Notes: a model not told the origin generated them from the letters alone. A stretch of DNA of 64,000 bases from Hygrophila difformis (GCA_030278955.1 JAOANR010000004.1:248001-312000); one strand, 5' to 3'; shown: positions 11,840 to 24,733, numbered from the stretch's first letter. Numbers and translations are program-made.

Positions 11840-13705
11840 GTTTTTTATTCTGTTTCTTTAGAGATGGAATTTTTTGTGTCTATTACATACCTACAAACAT
11901 TGCGGATATTCTGCTTATTTGGCAAGCGCTTGTCTGGCATCCTTCAACGAGTGTGTTGTGGTGGTAAAGTAAGTGTTTTCTTTGATCTTGTTAAATTTCT
12001 AATATTCAATATTGGGAAATATGCGGGGTTTTATATGTTATTTTATTTTAGTTGTTTTAAAGAAAGAGATTGTTGCATCATGAATTTTTAACTTTTTTAC
12101 TTTTTTACTTCAGAGCAATGAATTATTGATTGATCTTCTTCATAGTGAAAAATCATCTGCACAACAGCAAATTGCTGATCTTAAAAGCACCTTGAGGATC
12201 TTCCTCGACAGTGAAGGCTAGGATCCATTAGTATGTTAATCAGGCAGTGAAAATGAAAAACAAAGAAGGTAATTGTATTGATGCGTATTTCCTTTTCCCT
12301 CAGCCAGCAGGGGTCTTATGCCTGTTGTAGCATCACATACTCTCATATACATTCTTTTCAGAAGGCTCAGATTTGTATGAAACTCATGTTTCAATGAAAG
12401 TCAATTGTTCAAGATTATTTTTCCCACCCCTCTTGATGAAAAGTGATAATTTATAAGTCAGTGCATAGATTACTTTAATGCATATCATTGTAATCTTGTT
12501 ATCAGCAATAACATATTAAGCAATATTTTCAGGGGACAAGGTAGTCCACAAGATGATGCAGAGAATCCACAAGAAAAGAAAATTGTCACTAAGACAGGTA
12601 ACACATAATTACAGATATATGGTATTTCTATTTGATGGGATGCCCATTACTAGTTGATAATTTGTTACCTGGTTTATATATCTTTGTACATGTGCAGAAC
12701 ACCATTCTTGGATGTGTATTTCCTGTTTCTCTGTAGTTATTTTTTCAATATAAGTGATGAATTTAGCGTTGTTGCTCTCATTCTTTTCTTTCTCTGGTGA
12801 CTTAAATAGGAGTTTGGAGAAACAGGTTGCGAATGCAAAACAAAAAAAGGGCAAAACCAACAACCACACACATGAATCAAGTTGTAAGAAATCAAGTTAA
12901 CTACACGAGTATTATATGGTGTGTAATCCAGCTTGAAAATGGGCAATGTTCTCGTGATACACATTATTGGGTTTATGAGGATGTCCGTTATGAGGAAGAA
13001 GGTCAAAATAATATTAGAGGCAACATATGGGAAAAATGTTCATTTCTTTATTATTCTTTTGAGATATATGAACTCTAAATGCACTAGCACTTTTAGTAAT
13101 ATATGACCAACTCAGGATCTATTTTTGCTAGTCATCAACACGATTTGTGTGCTCCTTGTTCTCTCTGGCACCTCAAGGTCAGCCTGAAGGAAGTAGGGAT
13201 GATCCCAGCAATTATACTGCCGTACCAAATAATTTAGAACAAAAAAAAAAGAAGAAACTTCTTCCACTCGGACTACCAGGCACAGGAATCAACACTATTT
13301 TCAAGCAGGTAATGCGATTACGTTGCCAAAAAAGAGTTGTTATGACAGGACATACTTTATCCATCAAATATCATTTAAACTTTGAATTTTAAAATAGTTT
13401 TCCTCTCATGGGAAAAGCTATTCATCTTTCATCTGTCATATTTTTTAAGAGCATTCATTAACCCTCTTACTAAGAGTCATTCAATAGTTATGGATTCTGC
13501 TTTATTTGCCTTTTGATTTATGCCTTTACTTGATGTACTGTGGCTATTGTCACCTGAGCATTTCCATTACCGTGTTTTTCCCGCTCTCTCCTGGTTTAGG
13601 AAATGAATCCAGATTCAAGATTTACAGAAATGAACAGTACGGGCAGGTAAAGATAGATGAGCGTGAGCCACATGCATAAGAGATAATTCAAGGTAAGCCA
13701 GTTAT
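11840..13705 (+). pseudogene. Module copy C: multi-exon fragment of an unidentified gene, best-preserved copy
   Basis: Several short open stretches are bounded by consensus-like splice sites. About 11884-11968 ends at a GTAAGT donor. About 12113-12220 follows a CAG acceptor and stays open as SNELLIDLLHSEKSS and onward, a predicted amphipathic helix. About 12532-12598 ends at a GTAACA donor. About 13176-13308 is open, with a lysine run, and ends at a GTAATG donor. About 13614-13680 corresponds to a piece also present in modules A and B. The same coiled-coil exon is stopped in modules A, B and D. I do not recognise the gene. It may be a transposon-carried or duplicated host gene fragment; function unknown. 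Confidence 0.45.
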
Positions 13706-13714
13706 AGGTTAGGA

Positions 13715-15105
13715 CGAGTAAGTCAATATAGGGACTAGGTATTAGGAAATTAGGGATTAGGAATTTAGGTACTAGGAATTATGAATTTAGGGATTAGGGA
13801 TATGGAAATTAGGGGCTAGAAGGATGTAGGAATGTAGGGATTAAGAATTTAGAATAGGATTTAGGAATTAAAGAATTTAGGGGTTAGTGATTAGGAGGAA
13901 TTTAGGATTTAGGACTTTTAGGGATTCAGAATTTAGGATTAAGCATAGGATTTCATGAGTTATGAATTAGGATTTATGAAATATGAATTTAGGGAAGGGA
14001 TTTAAGATAGGATTTTATGAATTTGGGATTTTGATATAAGATATAGGCTTTATGATTAAGATAGGATTTTATGAATTAGGATTAGGATTTAGGAATTTAC
14101 GGAGTAGGGATTTGGAATAGGATTTAGGAATTATGAATTTAGGGGTTAGGCATTAAGAATTTAGGATATTGGTATTAGATTTTAAGGATTAGGAATTCGG
14201 AATTCAGGATTTAGGATTTAAAATAGTATTTAATGAATTATGAATTAAGATACAGGATAGGATATAGGAATTCAGGGATTACGGATTTAGGATTTTGGAC
14301 ATATGAATTTAGGGTTGGGGATTAGGAATTTAGGATTTTAGGATATTATTTATGACTTGGGATTTAGGATTTTAGTAACTAGGATTATTTAGGAATTTAG
14401 GGACTAAGGAATAGTAATTTTAGGAATTTACGGTTTAGGAATTTGGAATTAGGAATTAAGGCTCTGGGATATATGAATTAAGAATTTTAGTATTTAAGAA
14501 TTTAGGAATTCGGGATTAGGAATTTACAATCTGTAGGGATTTATGAATTATGAATTTTAGGATTGGGGATTACGAAATTAGGAGCTAGGAAGTTAGGATT
14601 GAGGATTTTAGAAATTAGGATTAGCATTTAGGAAATTTGGGAATTTAGGAATTAAGAATTTAGGGATTTGGATTTAGGAATTTTTTGACTAAGGACCGGA
14701 TCTAGGAATTTATGCATTAAGGGTGTAGGAACTAAGAATTTTAGAATTTAGGAATTAAGGGTTTAGGATCTAGGAATTAAGAATTTTAGAATTTAGGGAT
14801 TAAAGAATTATAGATTATTAGGGATTAGTGTTTAGGAATTTAGGAGCTCGGATTTAGGATTTTAGGAAGTAGGATTAGGATTTCGGAATTTCGGGATTAG
14901 GATTTTAGAATAGGATTTAGGAATTAAAAATCTAGCGTTTAGTGATTAGGAATTTAGGATATAGGAATTTAGGGGTTAGGGTTAGTAATTTAGGATTTTA
15001 AAAATTGCGTCAGGATTTAGAAATGTAGGGACTAAGGATTGGGGATTTAGGAATTTATGGAATTAGGAATTAAGAGTTTAGGATTTAGGAATAAGAATTT
15101 ATAGA
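13715..15105 (+). repeat. Degenerate TTTAGG-type repeat block 2
   Basis: This is the longest of the four blocks, nearly 1.4 kb of irregular TTTAGG/ATTAGG/AATTTAGGG words with drifting spacing. It follows module C in the same order seen in modules A and B, so module plus block appears to be one duplicated unit. No coding sequence. Confidence 0.75.
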
Positions 15106-15704
15106 TTTATATGTTATTTTATTTTAGTTGTTTTAAAGAAAGAGATGGTTGTTTCATGAATTTTTAACTTTTTTCCTTTTTTACTTCAGATGAATCAATT
15201 ATTGATTGATCTTCTTCATAGTGGAAGATCATCTACACAATAGAATTTGCTGATCTTAAAAGCCCCTTGAGGGTCTTCCTTTGCAGCGAAGGCCAGGATC
15301 CATTGGTATGTTAATTAGGCAGTGAAAATGAAAAACGGAGAAGGTAATTTTATTTCATGTGTATTTCCTTTTCTCTCATATAAATTCTTTTCAGAAGGTC
15401 CAGAGCCCAGGTTTGTATTGATCAAGATTATTTTCCCACTCCTCTTGATGAAAAAGTGATATTCTATCAGTCAGTGCTTAGATGAATTCAATGCATATCA
15501 TTGTATTCTTGTTTTCAGCACTAACATATTAATCATATTTTCAGGAATACAGAAACCTGTTATCATGAACAATCTACTCACTAGTTCCAACTGACCAACC
15601 TTTTACAATGGTCGATGAGCTTGTACTTGGTTAGTCGTTATTTATAGTATTTTCTTAATGTGAATGTGAATTCTTTCCGATAAATACTTCAATTTGCTGG
15701 AAGT
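15106..15704 (+). repeat. Module copy D, first part
   Basis: A shortened copy of modules A-C. It includes the coiled-coil exon after its acceptor (about 15190-15290), here interrupted by a stop, followed by sequence matching about 10180-10650. Confidence 0.55.
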
Positions 15705-16075
15705 AAGAATGTTAGAATTTATGGATTTAGGAATTATGAAATATCAGGGAAGCGGGTTTAGGAATTTAGGAATTTCGGGATTAGGAATTTAGAATAGGAT
15801 TTATGAATTAAGAATCTAGTGGTTAAGGAATTTAGGGGTCAGGGATTAGAAATTTAGTATTTTAGAAATTAGGATCAGGATTTAAAAATTTAGGGAATGA
15901 GGATTAGGGATTTAGGAATTTAGGAATTTATGGAATTGGGAATTAAGAGTTTAGGATTTAGGAAGTAAGAATTTTAGGATCTATGTAGGGATTAGGAATT
16001 TAGAATTTAGTATTTAGGATTTGGTATTAGTATTTACTATTTAGAATTAGGTTATTTATAAATGAGAACTGTGAA
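15705..16075 (+). repeat. Degenerate TTTAGG-type repeat block 3
   Basis: A short block of the same irregular TTTAGG words as at 11005 and 13715, situated between the two parts of module D. No coding sequence. Confidence 0.7.
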
Positions 16076-16089
16076 TTTTGAAATTGAAT

Positions 16090-16900
16090 TGCATGGACAC
16101 ACTTGATCCTTTTTTTTTTTGGTTCTATTTCTTACGATTGCTATTCTGTCTAATTTTTTTTATAGCAAAAGTAGAAAATTTATTTTCTGTGATTGATAAT
16201 TTTGCTTTCCCTGGGCTAGTATAGTAGCTGGCCTATTCTTTATCGGTATGAAAGGACCACTTGCAGCATTGAAAAACACGGTTTTTTTTTTTATGGTACA
16301 TACCTATAGACAGTGTGGATATCCTGTTTATTTTGTTTATTTGGCATTATTTTGTTTATTTGGCAGCTTGTCTCGCATTCTTCAACAAGTGTGTTATGGT
16401 GGTAAACGTAAGTGTTTTCTTTTATCCTGCTACATCTCTAATATTCAATATCGTTCAGGTATGCTTGAATGCCAATAAAGAACTGGAAGTGTCACAATTG
16501 TTCAGTATATTGTTTAGGTATGCATTGAATACTAAACATAACTTTGTCTGACCATTTAGTATGGAGGACACCATGATGTTATTTACCATGTCTTCAACCT
16601 AATTGAGATTTTGTAAAGCAGTCTGGTATTTTTTCTTTGCTGTAATTTGATTTCTCTATGGATATATAGATGAGATGGAGCATTTGTATCTCTCTGTTGC
16701 ATGGCAAGCATTGTGTTGTATTATTCTGTAGATGGGAAGCCACATGTAATTTTGGTGACATTGAATACAAATCAATCTTTTAAGTCATTTTGGGTAAGTA
16801 TGACAGATTTGTGGGTAGACAAAAACTCAAAGAAGGATATTACAGTAGTATTCTTCAGCACCCTTGTGCCCTTGGTGGTGATGCATCCCTTAAGCTGATC
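16090..16900 (+). pseudogene. Module copy D, second part: exon-like fragments
   Basis: The stretch at about 16290-16410 matches the exon at 11884-11968 and again ends at a GTAAG donor, but it carries extra, expanded TTTGTTTATTTGGCA-type words. A second open stretch, around 16731-16795, ends at GTAAGTATG. These are remnants of the unidentified multi-exon gene seen in module C. No intact reading frame remains. Confidence 0.4.
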
Positions 16901-16904
16901 CCAA

Positions 16905-18268
16905 ATTAGCGCTTAGAAATTAGAAGTTTCTCTTTGTTATTGGGATATTTAAAATTAGCACTTATGAAATAATAAATATATATTTTATATTATGAAATAA
17001 TAAATAACTATTTTAGAATTTAAAATAGGTCATGATTACAATTTTGAAATTACAAATATTTAGTAATTCTAAATTTAAAATAGTTATAAGTTAGTAATAA
17101 TTAGGATTTAGAATTTAGAAATAGTTAGGAATTGGAAATAAAAGTTAAAATATAGAATTTAGAAATTAAAAGATAGTTAGAAAATAGCATTTCGAAGTAG
17201 TTATTATTATTATTAATTAGAAATGTTTAGTAATTAGAATTTTGAAATAGTTAGGAAATAATAATAAATAGTTATTAATTATTCATACTAATAAATATTA
17301 ATTATTAATAATTATTAATAAATGTATTTAGAATGTATTAATAAATGTATTTAGAAATTAATAATAAGTGTATTAATTAATAAATGTATTTAGAATGTAT
17401 TAATTAGTAGAATGTATTAATAAATGTATTTACAATGTATTAATAATTAGAATGTATTAATAAATGTATTTAGAATGTATTAATAATTATTAATATTAGT
17501 TAATACTAATAGTTATTAATTATTAATATTAATAATATTATTATTATTATTAATTAGAAATGTTTAGTAATTAGAATTTTGAAATAGTTAGGAAATAATA
17601 ATAAATAGTTATTAATTATTCATACTAATAAATATTAATTATTAATAATTATTAATAAATGTATTTAGAAATTAATAATAAGTGTATTAATTAATAAATG
17701 TATTTAGAATGTATTAATTAGTAGAATGTATTAATAAATGTATTTACAATGTATTAATAAATGTATTTAGAATGTATTAATAATAATTAATATTAGTTAA
17801 TACTAATAGTTATTAATTATTAATATTAATAATAATAATATTATTATTAATTAGAAATGTTTAGTAATTAGAATTTTGAAATAGTTAGGAAATAATAATA
17901 AATAGTTATTAATTATTCATACTAATAAATATTAATTATTAATAATTATTAATAAATGTATTTAGAAATTAATAATAAGTGTATTAATTAATAAATGTAT
18001 TTAGAATGTATTAATAATTAGAATGTATTTAGAATATATTAATAATTAGAGTGTATTAATAAATGTATTTAGAATGTATTAATAAATGTATATAGAATGT
18101 ATTAATAATTATTAATATTAGTTAATACTAATAGTTATTAAATATTAATATTAATTAATATATGTATTTAGAAAATTAGAAAAAGTAGTTAGAATTTAGA
18201 AAGTAAAAATAGTTAGAAAATAGCATTTATAAATAGTAATTACTAAATATTAAATAATATTAATATAC
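16905..18268. repeat. AT-rich array with about three tandem higher-order units
   Basis: This is the same repeat as at 1-774. From about 17205 a unit of roughly 310-345 bp is repeated three times (starts near 17205, 17535 and 17847). Each unit has a (TTA)n stretch, TTAGAAATGTTTAG, TAATAATAAATAG and a run of AATGTATTTAGAATGTATT words. No coding sequence. Confidence 0.8.
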
Positions 18269-18270
18269 TA

Positions 18271-18526
18271 CTCCTCCGTCCCACTTCCGATGTTTGGTTT
18301 GATTTTTGACACTGTTCATTGTTCAACTTTGACTCAATATTATTGTAAGTATATATTTAGAAAAAATAGTCGAGTTCGGTCTTGTTAGATTCGTTTAATC
18401 GTGTAGTTTAAGAATATATCTTTTACATAATTTGACTTGTATATATTTTGAGATATTAATTATTAAAAAAGTGAATTGGATTGTGTGCAGAAGTCAAACA
18501 GGACATCTTAATTGGGACGGAGGGAG
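18271..18526. mobile_element. Stowaway-like MITE (Tc1/mariner type)
   Basis: A 256-bp element with terminal inverted repeats (left CTCCTCCGTCCCA, right GGGACGGAGGGAG) flanked by TA on both sides (18269-18270 and 18527-18528), the standard target duplication for this class. It contains no open reading frame and depends on mariner transposase supplied elsewhere. The related flanks at 768 and 9610 lack it, so it inserted after the repeat copies separated. Confidence 0.85.
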
Positions 18527-18715
18527 TATATTATATGAATAATATAACAAATAGTTAGAATTTAGAAATTTTAAATAGTTAGAAAATATAATTTAGAAAT
18601 AGTAAATATAAATAATGTAAGTTAATTATTAATTAAAAATTAGAAATAGTTAGTAATTGGAAAGTAGAAATAGTTCGGAATTAGATAATAGTTAGAATTT
18701 AGAAACTAAAAAATA

Positions 18716-19848
18716 GTTACTCCAAAAAGATTGTTGATCCTCATGACTAAAAGAAGTGGGGAGCGCATATTTATATCATGAGAGTGTCGTATTTGAGGTG
18801 AATTTTGAGGAAACATTAGGTTCAACCAATGGAAAAGGGGTCGAAACAATGAAATGTTGGGGAATATGTGGGGTTTTATATGTTTTGTTATTTTAGTTGT
18901 TTTAAAGAAAGAGGTGGTTGTATCATGAATTTTTCACTTTTTTTTTGTTTTTTTAATAACTTCAGAGCAATCAATTATTGATTGATCTTCTTCATTGTTA
19001 AAGATCATCTAAACTACTACATTTGTTGATCTTAAAGCACCTTAAGGATCTTCCTTGGCAGTGAAAGCTAGGATCCATTGGTATTTTAATCAGGTAGTGA
19101 AAATGAAAAACAGAGAAGATAATTTGTATTTCCTGCGTATTTCCTTGGTCTTATGTCTGTTGTAGCATCACATAATCTCATATACATTCTTTTCAGAAGG
19201 TTCAGAACCAGGTTTGTATGAAACTAGTTTCACTGAAAGTCAATTGTTCAAGATTATTTTCCCACCCTCTTGATGAAAAAGTGATATTCTATCCGTCAAT
19301 GCATAGATTAATTCAATGCATACCATTGTAATCTTGTTTTTAGCACTAACATATTAAGCATATTTTCAGGAATACAGAAACATGTTATCAGGAACAATCT
19401 ACTAACAAGTTCCAAGACCAGACCAACCTGTTGCAGTACTTGGTTAGTCGCCATCTATAGTCTTTTCTTAATGTGAATGTGAATTCTTTCAGATAAATAC
19501 TTTGTTCACCTTTTCCAATTAGTAAAGCTTATACCTTTTCATAATATTAGTTCAGGTACCTTCATAAGGATTTCTATTGTGACATATGGTAAGGACATTA
19601 AAATATAAATAAATAAAAAAAATTTGGTTTTCCTAGAAATGCATGGCACATGGGTTGTGTCCTCAACTCCAAATTGTTATTTCCTCATTTTATAGTTGTC
19701 TTTCCTTGTATGTATACTCACTCTGAATTGATTTTTTATGCCAGATTCGGGATTTACATAAATGAACAGCAGGTAAAGAAAGATGAGCGTGAGCCAAATG
19801 CGTAAGAGATAATTCAAGGTGGGTAAGTATAGATTAGGACGAGTAAGT
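18716..19848 (+). repeat. Module copy B (duplicate of 9835-11000)
   Basis: Very similar to module A over more than 1 kb, including the stopped coiled-coil exon and the last exon-like piece near 19744-19805. AT-rich flanking repeat at 18529-18715 corresponds to 9422-9834. The pair A/B is a segmental duplication of about 2.3 kb that extends through the following TTTAGG block and the next exon. Confidence 0.65.
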
Positions 19849-20660
19849 CAATATAGGGACTAGAAATTAGGAAATTAGAGATTAGGAATTTAGGTACTCG
19901 GAATTACGAATTTAGGGAATAGGGATATGGAAATTAAGGGCTGGAAGGATTTAGGAAGGTAGGGATTAGGAATTAAGAATATAGGGTTTAGGGATTAGGA
20001 GGAATTCAGGATTTAGGAATTTTGGGATTCGAAATTTAGGATTTAGCATAGGATTTAATGAGTTATGAATTAGGATATAGGATATATTTAGGAAAGAGAT
20101 TTTATAAATTAGGGATTTTGATATAGGATATAGCTTAGGATTAAGATAGGATTTTATGATTTAGGATTAGGATTTAGGAATTTACGGATTAGGGATTTAG
20201 AATAGGATTTAGGAATTAAGAATTTTAGAATTTTAGAATTTTAGAATTTAGGGATTTAAGAATTATATGATTTATTAGGGATTAATGTTTAGGAATGTAG
20301 GAGCTAGGATTTAGGATTTTAGGAAGTAGGATTAGGATTTCGGAATTTTGGGATTAGGATTTTATAATATGATTTAGGAATTAAAAATCTAGCGTTTAGT
20401 GATTAGGAATTTAGGATATAGGAATTTAGGGGTTCGAGATTAGGAATTTCGGATTTTAGAAATTAGGACCAGGATTTAGAAATGTAGGGACTAAGGATTG
20501 GGGATTTAGGAATTTATGGAATTAGGAATTAAGAGTTTAGGATTTAGGAATTAAGAATTTTTAGATTTATGAATTTAGTGATTAGGAAATTAGAATTTAG
20601 TTTTTAAGATTTGGTATTTAGTATTTAGATATAGGTTCTTTAGTAATTACATATGTAGAT
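19849..20660 (+). repeat. Degenerate TTTAGG-type repeat block 4
   Basis: Aligns by eye with block 1 (11005-11835) word for word over long stretches, including the same order of variant words. The block was therefore duplicated as a unit and did not arise independently. No coding sequence. Confidence 0.75.
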
Positions 20661-20689
20661 TCTGGAAATTGATTGTAGTTGACACTCTT

Positions 20690-21190
20690 CACCCTTTGTT
20701 TTTTATTCTATTTCTTTAGAGGTGGAATTTTTTGTGTCTAATTACATATCTGCAAACATTACGGATATTCTTCTTATTTGGCAAGCGCTTGCCTGCATCC
20801 TTCAACGAGTGTGTTGTGGTTGTGGTTCATCCTTCCCTGCGCAGCGCCTTCGTCCACCAAGATCCGCCGTCGCCGGCCGCACCTCTGCCTTCGGGAATCC
20901 GGAGCCGCCGGACTCAGCCCAGTGAATGACGCGCCTCCGCGGGACTCCGCAAGCCCTAGCCACTGCCTTTGCCCTGCGCGGACCCTCCCATCGTCGTTTC
21001 CGCCCTACCTGCACGAGCCGCCAGCGCCCGGCGGCCTCTCTCCCTCTGGCCGACCCATCCCGCCGGCGTCTCTCTCTCCCGACGAGCTCCAACCACCATC
21101 ACGGAATGGTCGGTCTTACAAACCAATCGTGTATTCCTAACCCTGATGTATAAGTGCATTATAATTATGAGGTTCACCGACAGGTAGCTT
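20690..21190 (+). other. Exon-like remnant joined to GC-rich segment
   Basis: The start (about 20722-20818) matches the exon at 11864-11960 of module C. At about 20819 the match stops, and a GC-rich, CpG-rich segment of about 270 bp begins (20825-21095). All its open frames are Pro/Ser/Arg-rich and low-complexity, as in 5' UTR or first-exon sequence of plant genes. A possible donor (CAG-GTAGCT) is at about 21182. I cannot name a product. The abrupt change marks a fusion point between two source sequences. Confidence 0.45.
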
Positions 21191-21474
21191 TCCTACTTTT
21201 TGGCTCTTAATTCCTTGTCTTTGTGCCGTTATTACTGTCGATTTTTTCAATTATATGGATGATTGGATAGAATTCTCATTTTTGGGAAGTCAATGACGAA
21301 CATTTGTATCATCACTGTGAACACATGGATGTTTTAGGTTTTCAATTTCTGTTGGAACAATGGAAAGCATACTAATCGAACTTAGATAAACATTCTGTTG
21401 AGGAATTTATTTGACTTCTATTTAAGAGTCTCATTGCTGCTTTCTTTCTTGAAATTACTGAAGGTCTGCTGCAG

Positions 21475-24400
21475 AGATATTTCATAATTTACATGAAGAT
21501 ATAATGGCAACTGCTGCAAGAGGGCATAGCCTAATGGTTCGTGTTCAACAGCTCGAGACAGAGGTTCCTTCCATTGAGAGGGCATTTCTCTCCCAGACAG
21601 ATCATTCCTCATTTTTTTTACGACAATGGTTAGACCCTGTTGTCGTTTGATTGCATTATGTAACAATAATTGGGGCTTTTCTTCATTAAGAAACATGGGT
21701 TCTATGTTTTGATGCATCTTTGGTCACATATCTGTGAGTCTTGTTAAATTTTATTTGTGATATGATTTAAATATGATCTTGCAGGTATTGATTGGGATTC
21801 TAATCTAAGAATAGATGTAACACCCCGGATTTGATTTCCCAGGCCAGGGCATTACCGCCACACTTTTCTAAACAAGACCCGACCCAAGTCGAGCTCATCT
21901 AGAAAAATGCTAAGGCTAAGTTGTATCGATTTTTCAAAACAATTTAAAAATTATTCAATCACGCCCGAATTAAAATCAGAGTATCTCATGCATCACAGTA
22001 ATAATCAGTGCGGAAGCTAAAACAAATAAAAAATGGGGCCAAACAGACGGCCAAAAACCAAAGTCCAAAGTCCAGTATCAAAGTCCAAAGTGCAGAAATT
22101 TAAAATAATCATAAAATGCGACAAGTCTTTATTCTTGGAAAGTCCCATCCCAATGCGCCAACACTTACTCTGCGAAAAATAGGAAATAACAATTTATCAG
22201 TACACACGGTACTGAGTAAGTTAACGTATAGCATAACAAAATTTAAAGATTTAGAAGAGTAATAAAAAGTTGGGAAATTAATCTAACGAACGAGTAAAAA
22301 TAATTTACGGGGATTTCTTTTTACACTTTACCACACCAATGTTCATTTTGATCGAGGACATCCAAAACATTACCCGCTTGGGCGCTTATGTCCACAAGCT
22401 GCCGGTATCGACGATCCAGGGCCTTAGCCGTTTTGGGATCAATTACCCGCTTGGGCACTTATGTCCACAAGCCGACGGTATCCACAATGTGAGAGCAGCG
22501 GACCCTATACAGACACACTCCGGAGCCCTAGGTAACCCCTACGGATACACCTAGGAGTATAGACTCATACAATCACGCAACATAATAATATTTCCTTGGC
22601 GCCGTTTTGGCCACCAAAAAGAGGGGGCGGCCCAACGAGCCCACGCCAAGTGCACTTACCCTCCAAATTGAACATCTAACTCGATCAAAACTCACAAAGT
22701 TTCAAAAATCACATTTTAATCATTACAATATATGTCTACATTTCCAGAATTCATAGGATTCATCAAAGAGTAGCAATCGACTCAAAAACTACCGAAACGT
22801 ACGAAACCAAATTTCACCGGTAAGACTACACTGTGGCAGTTTTCAAAATCGAATTAGGAAATGTAGTAAAACTTTGTGAAAAATTCTGAAAATTTTACAG
22901 GTGCTAGGCGACATCAAAATAAACATTTTTCTCAGAAATAGGCCTTAGCAAATTCGGACTCTAAGTCACTCAAAAAAAATCATTTCAGAAACTTGTTTTC
23001 AAAAGGGTGCAAATACCACTGTTCATCCGACCACAGCTTACTTAAAAATCCATAACAATTCGAAGGTTGTTCCAAAATTTCTGAAATTTAACAGGAGTAA
23101 ACTAGACACATAGATGAACAATTTTCATGAAGAAGTCGACCATAAAAAACGACCATAGCTAGGAGAAATATGAACTACAAAACTGAACATGCTAGGAATT
23201 TGAATCTGTCACCAAATATAGCAGAAAATACCAGATCCGTTTTCGTCGAACAAATCAATTCCAAAAATTATGAAAATTTACAGACATCATCTTTAAAGTG
23301 TTAGGAACATTTTTCATTTAGACAAGTTCTTCCAAAAATGAACGGATCTTGACGAAAAACGCTGAACAAATAAACTACTCGGATAGAAACCCTAGTTGAC
23401 AGATTTGGCACAAGATGAAGATTGAACTATATCTCGAAGATTACTCAACCAAACACTCTAAAAATTGATATGCACATCATTAACTTACTTCTCAAGAGTG
23501 TAGTGTCGAAATCCTCTTTGGTTGAACCCTCAAACTCGTCCGGAACAGCCTCAACCTCCAAGATCTACCGAACGAATCCTATTTTGAGGTGTTTGGATAA
23601 AAGCTTGATGTTAGGGCCTAGAATCCGAAGTAAAGAACAAGGAATTGGTTTAGCAACCTTACCTAGACGTAGGAGAAGGGATTGGAATGCTTGATCTCGC
23701 TCAACACCTCCTGGAACAAGGAAGAACACTCAAAACTCTCACCAACTCTCTCTAGAATCAGAATTTCGGATTAGTGTGAATGAGGGATTTTGGGGACTGA
23801 TTTGGGATAAGAATAGGATGTTTGGGAGTTCCAAAAGAAACCTTAATGGTCCTAGGGAGTGAAGGAAGTATAATGGCAGTCAAGTTCGGATTTGGAGCCC
23901 TCCATAACTCTCCATACATCTCACAATCCCATTCACTCCCTTACACTAATCCCATGCATGAATCATCACTTAATTAGGCTAAGTAAAGGCTCTAGATCCT
24001 TCTAGAACCATCCAATGGTGTCTCAATACACTCACCAACATCTGAGAAAGGGGTTTGGATAGATTCAAGGCATCAAGATCGAACTTAATGCCAAAACAAG
24101 CTTGAAAACGCGTAGCAGCGTTTGAAACGCTGCTACTGGGGTGGCGGCGCGCTGGTGGCGCGCCACCGCGCGGCCACCGCGCCACCCCAGGCAGCGATTT
24201 TTCTCCCCTTTTTTTTTTTTTTTATATAATATGATTTTTGATCTTTTAAAAATCATATTGGATTATCCGATTGTTGGATACTCCGATAACTCTCTTCGAG
24301 TTGCTATCGTGCGAAAATATTTAATTCCGCTCTCCCGGAATTATTTCGGTTGCGATAGTTAAATCCAATTAATTAATTTAATTAATTAATTTTTCGGATT

Positions 24401-24733
24401 TAATATTCGATGTTGATTTCTCGGGTATTACAATAGATGAGAACCTTGTCAAACGTGGAGATCTACCTCGATTTATAATGGATTCTTATGAAGAATGCAG
24501 GCCTCCTCCTTGCCTATTCCTTCTTGACAAGTATGATCTGTCATTCATATTTTGGTTGACTTGGCAATCTTCCTCCTTATATGCATCTCAAATATCGTCT
24601 TCAATTTAGGTTTGATGTTGCGGGTGCTGGAGCTTGTCTCAAACGTTTCACTGATCCTTCATTTTTCAAAGTAGAAGCATCTAGAATGACTAGCTCTGAT
24701 GTCCAGTGGGAAAAGAAGATTCTGAAACCTAAG
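21475..24733 (+). pseudogene. SCAR/WAVE-like gene fragment, interrupted by an LTR
   Basis: Three exons match the N-terminal SCAR homology domain of plant SCAR/WAVE proteins, which activate the Arp2/3 complex for actin nucleation. Exon a (21475 to about 21612, after a CAG acceptor) includes [12 protein letters not shown] and [13 protein letters not shown]. Exon b begins at 21785 (GIDWDSNLR). It is split at 21815 by the LTR and resumes at 24438 with [12 protein letters not shown] and [12 protein letters not shown], reaching a GTATGA donor at 24531. Exon c (24610-24733) includes FDVAGAGACLKR and DPSFFKVEAS, before a GTATTA donor. The intron between b and c is only 79 bp. No first exon or C-terminal basic/WCA region was found, so this is a fragment. 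The locus is broken by the retrotransposon insertion. Confidence 0.75.
21816..24432 (-). mobile_element. LTR of chromovirus element 1, flanked by perfect TSD (solo-LTR configuration)
   Basis: A 2617-bp LTR, reading TGTAATACCC...GGTGTTACA on the minus strand. It is flanked on both sides by the 5-bp target duplication ATAGA (21811-21815 and 24433-24437) inside a SCAR exon, exactly the structure of a solo LTR. It appears identical to the LTR at 30755-33370 except for one T in a poly-T run near 24205. It contains an imperfect direct repeat (about 22371-22411 and 22441-22481) and a GC-rich hairpin pair near 24112-24190. The small open frames inside it are not supported as genes. Confidence 0.85.

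Noticed and set aside
20778..21177. Pro/Ser/Arg-rich frames on both strands
   Set aside because: GC-rich low-complexity DNA leaves all frames open; no domain is visible.
21418..21717. 99-residue minus-strand frame
   Set aside because: It is antisense to SCAR exon a, whose sense translation matches the family.
22339..22554. 71-residue frame in the LTR (also at 31278-31493)
   Set aside because: Lies inside the LTR across its internal direct repeat, with no motif; the two copies are identical only because the LTRs are.
23422..24362. Small frames in the LTR (repeated at 32361-33300)
   Set aside because: LTR sequence; the frames are chance openings.
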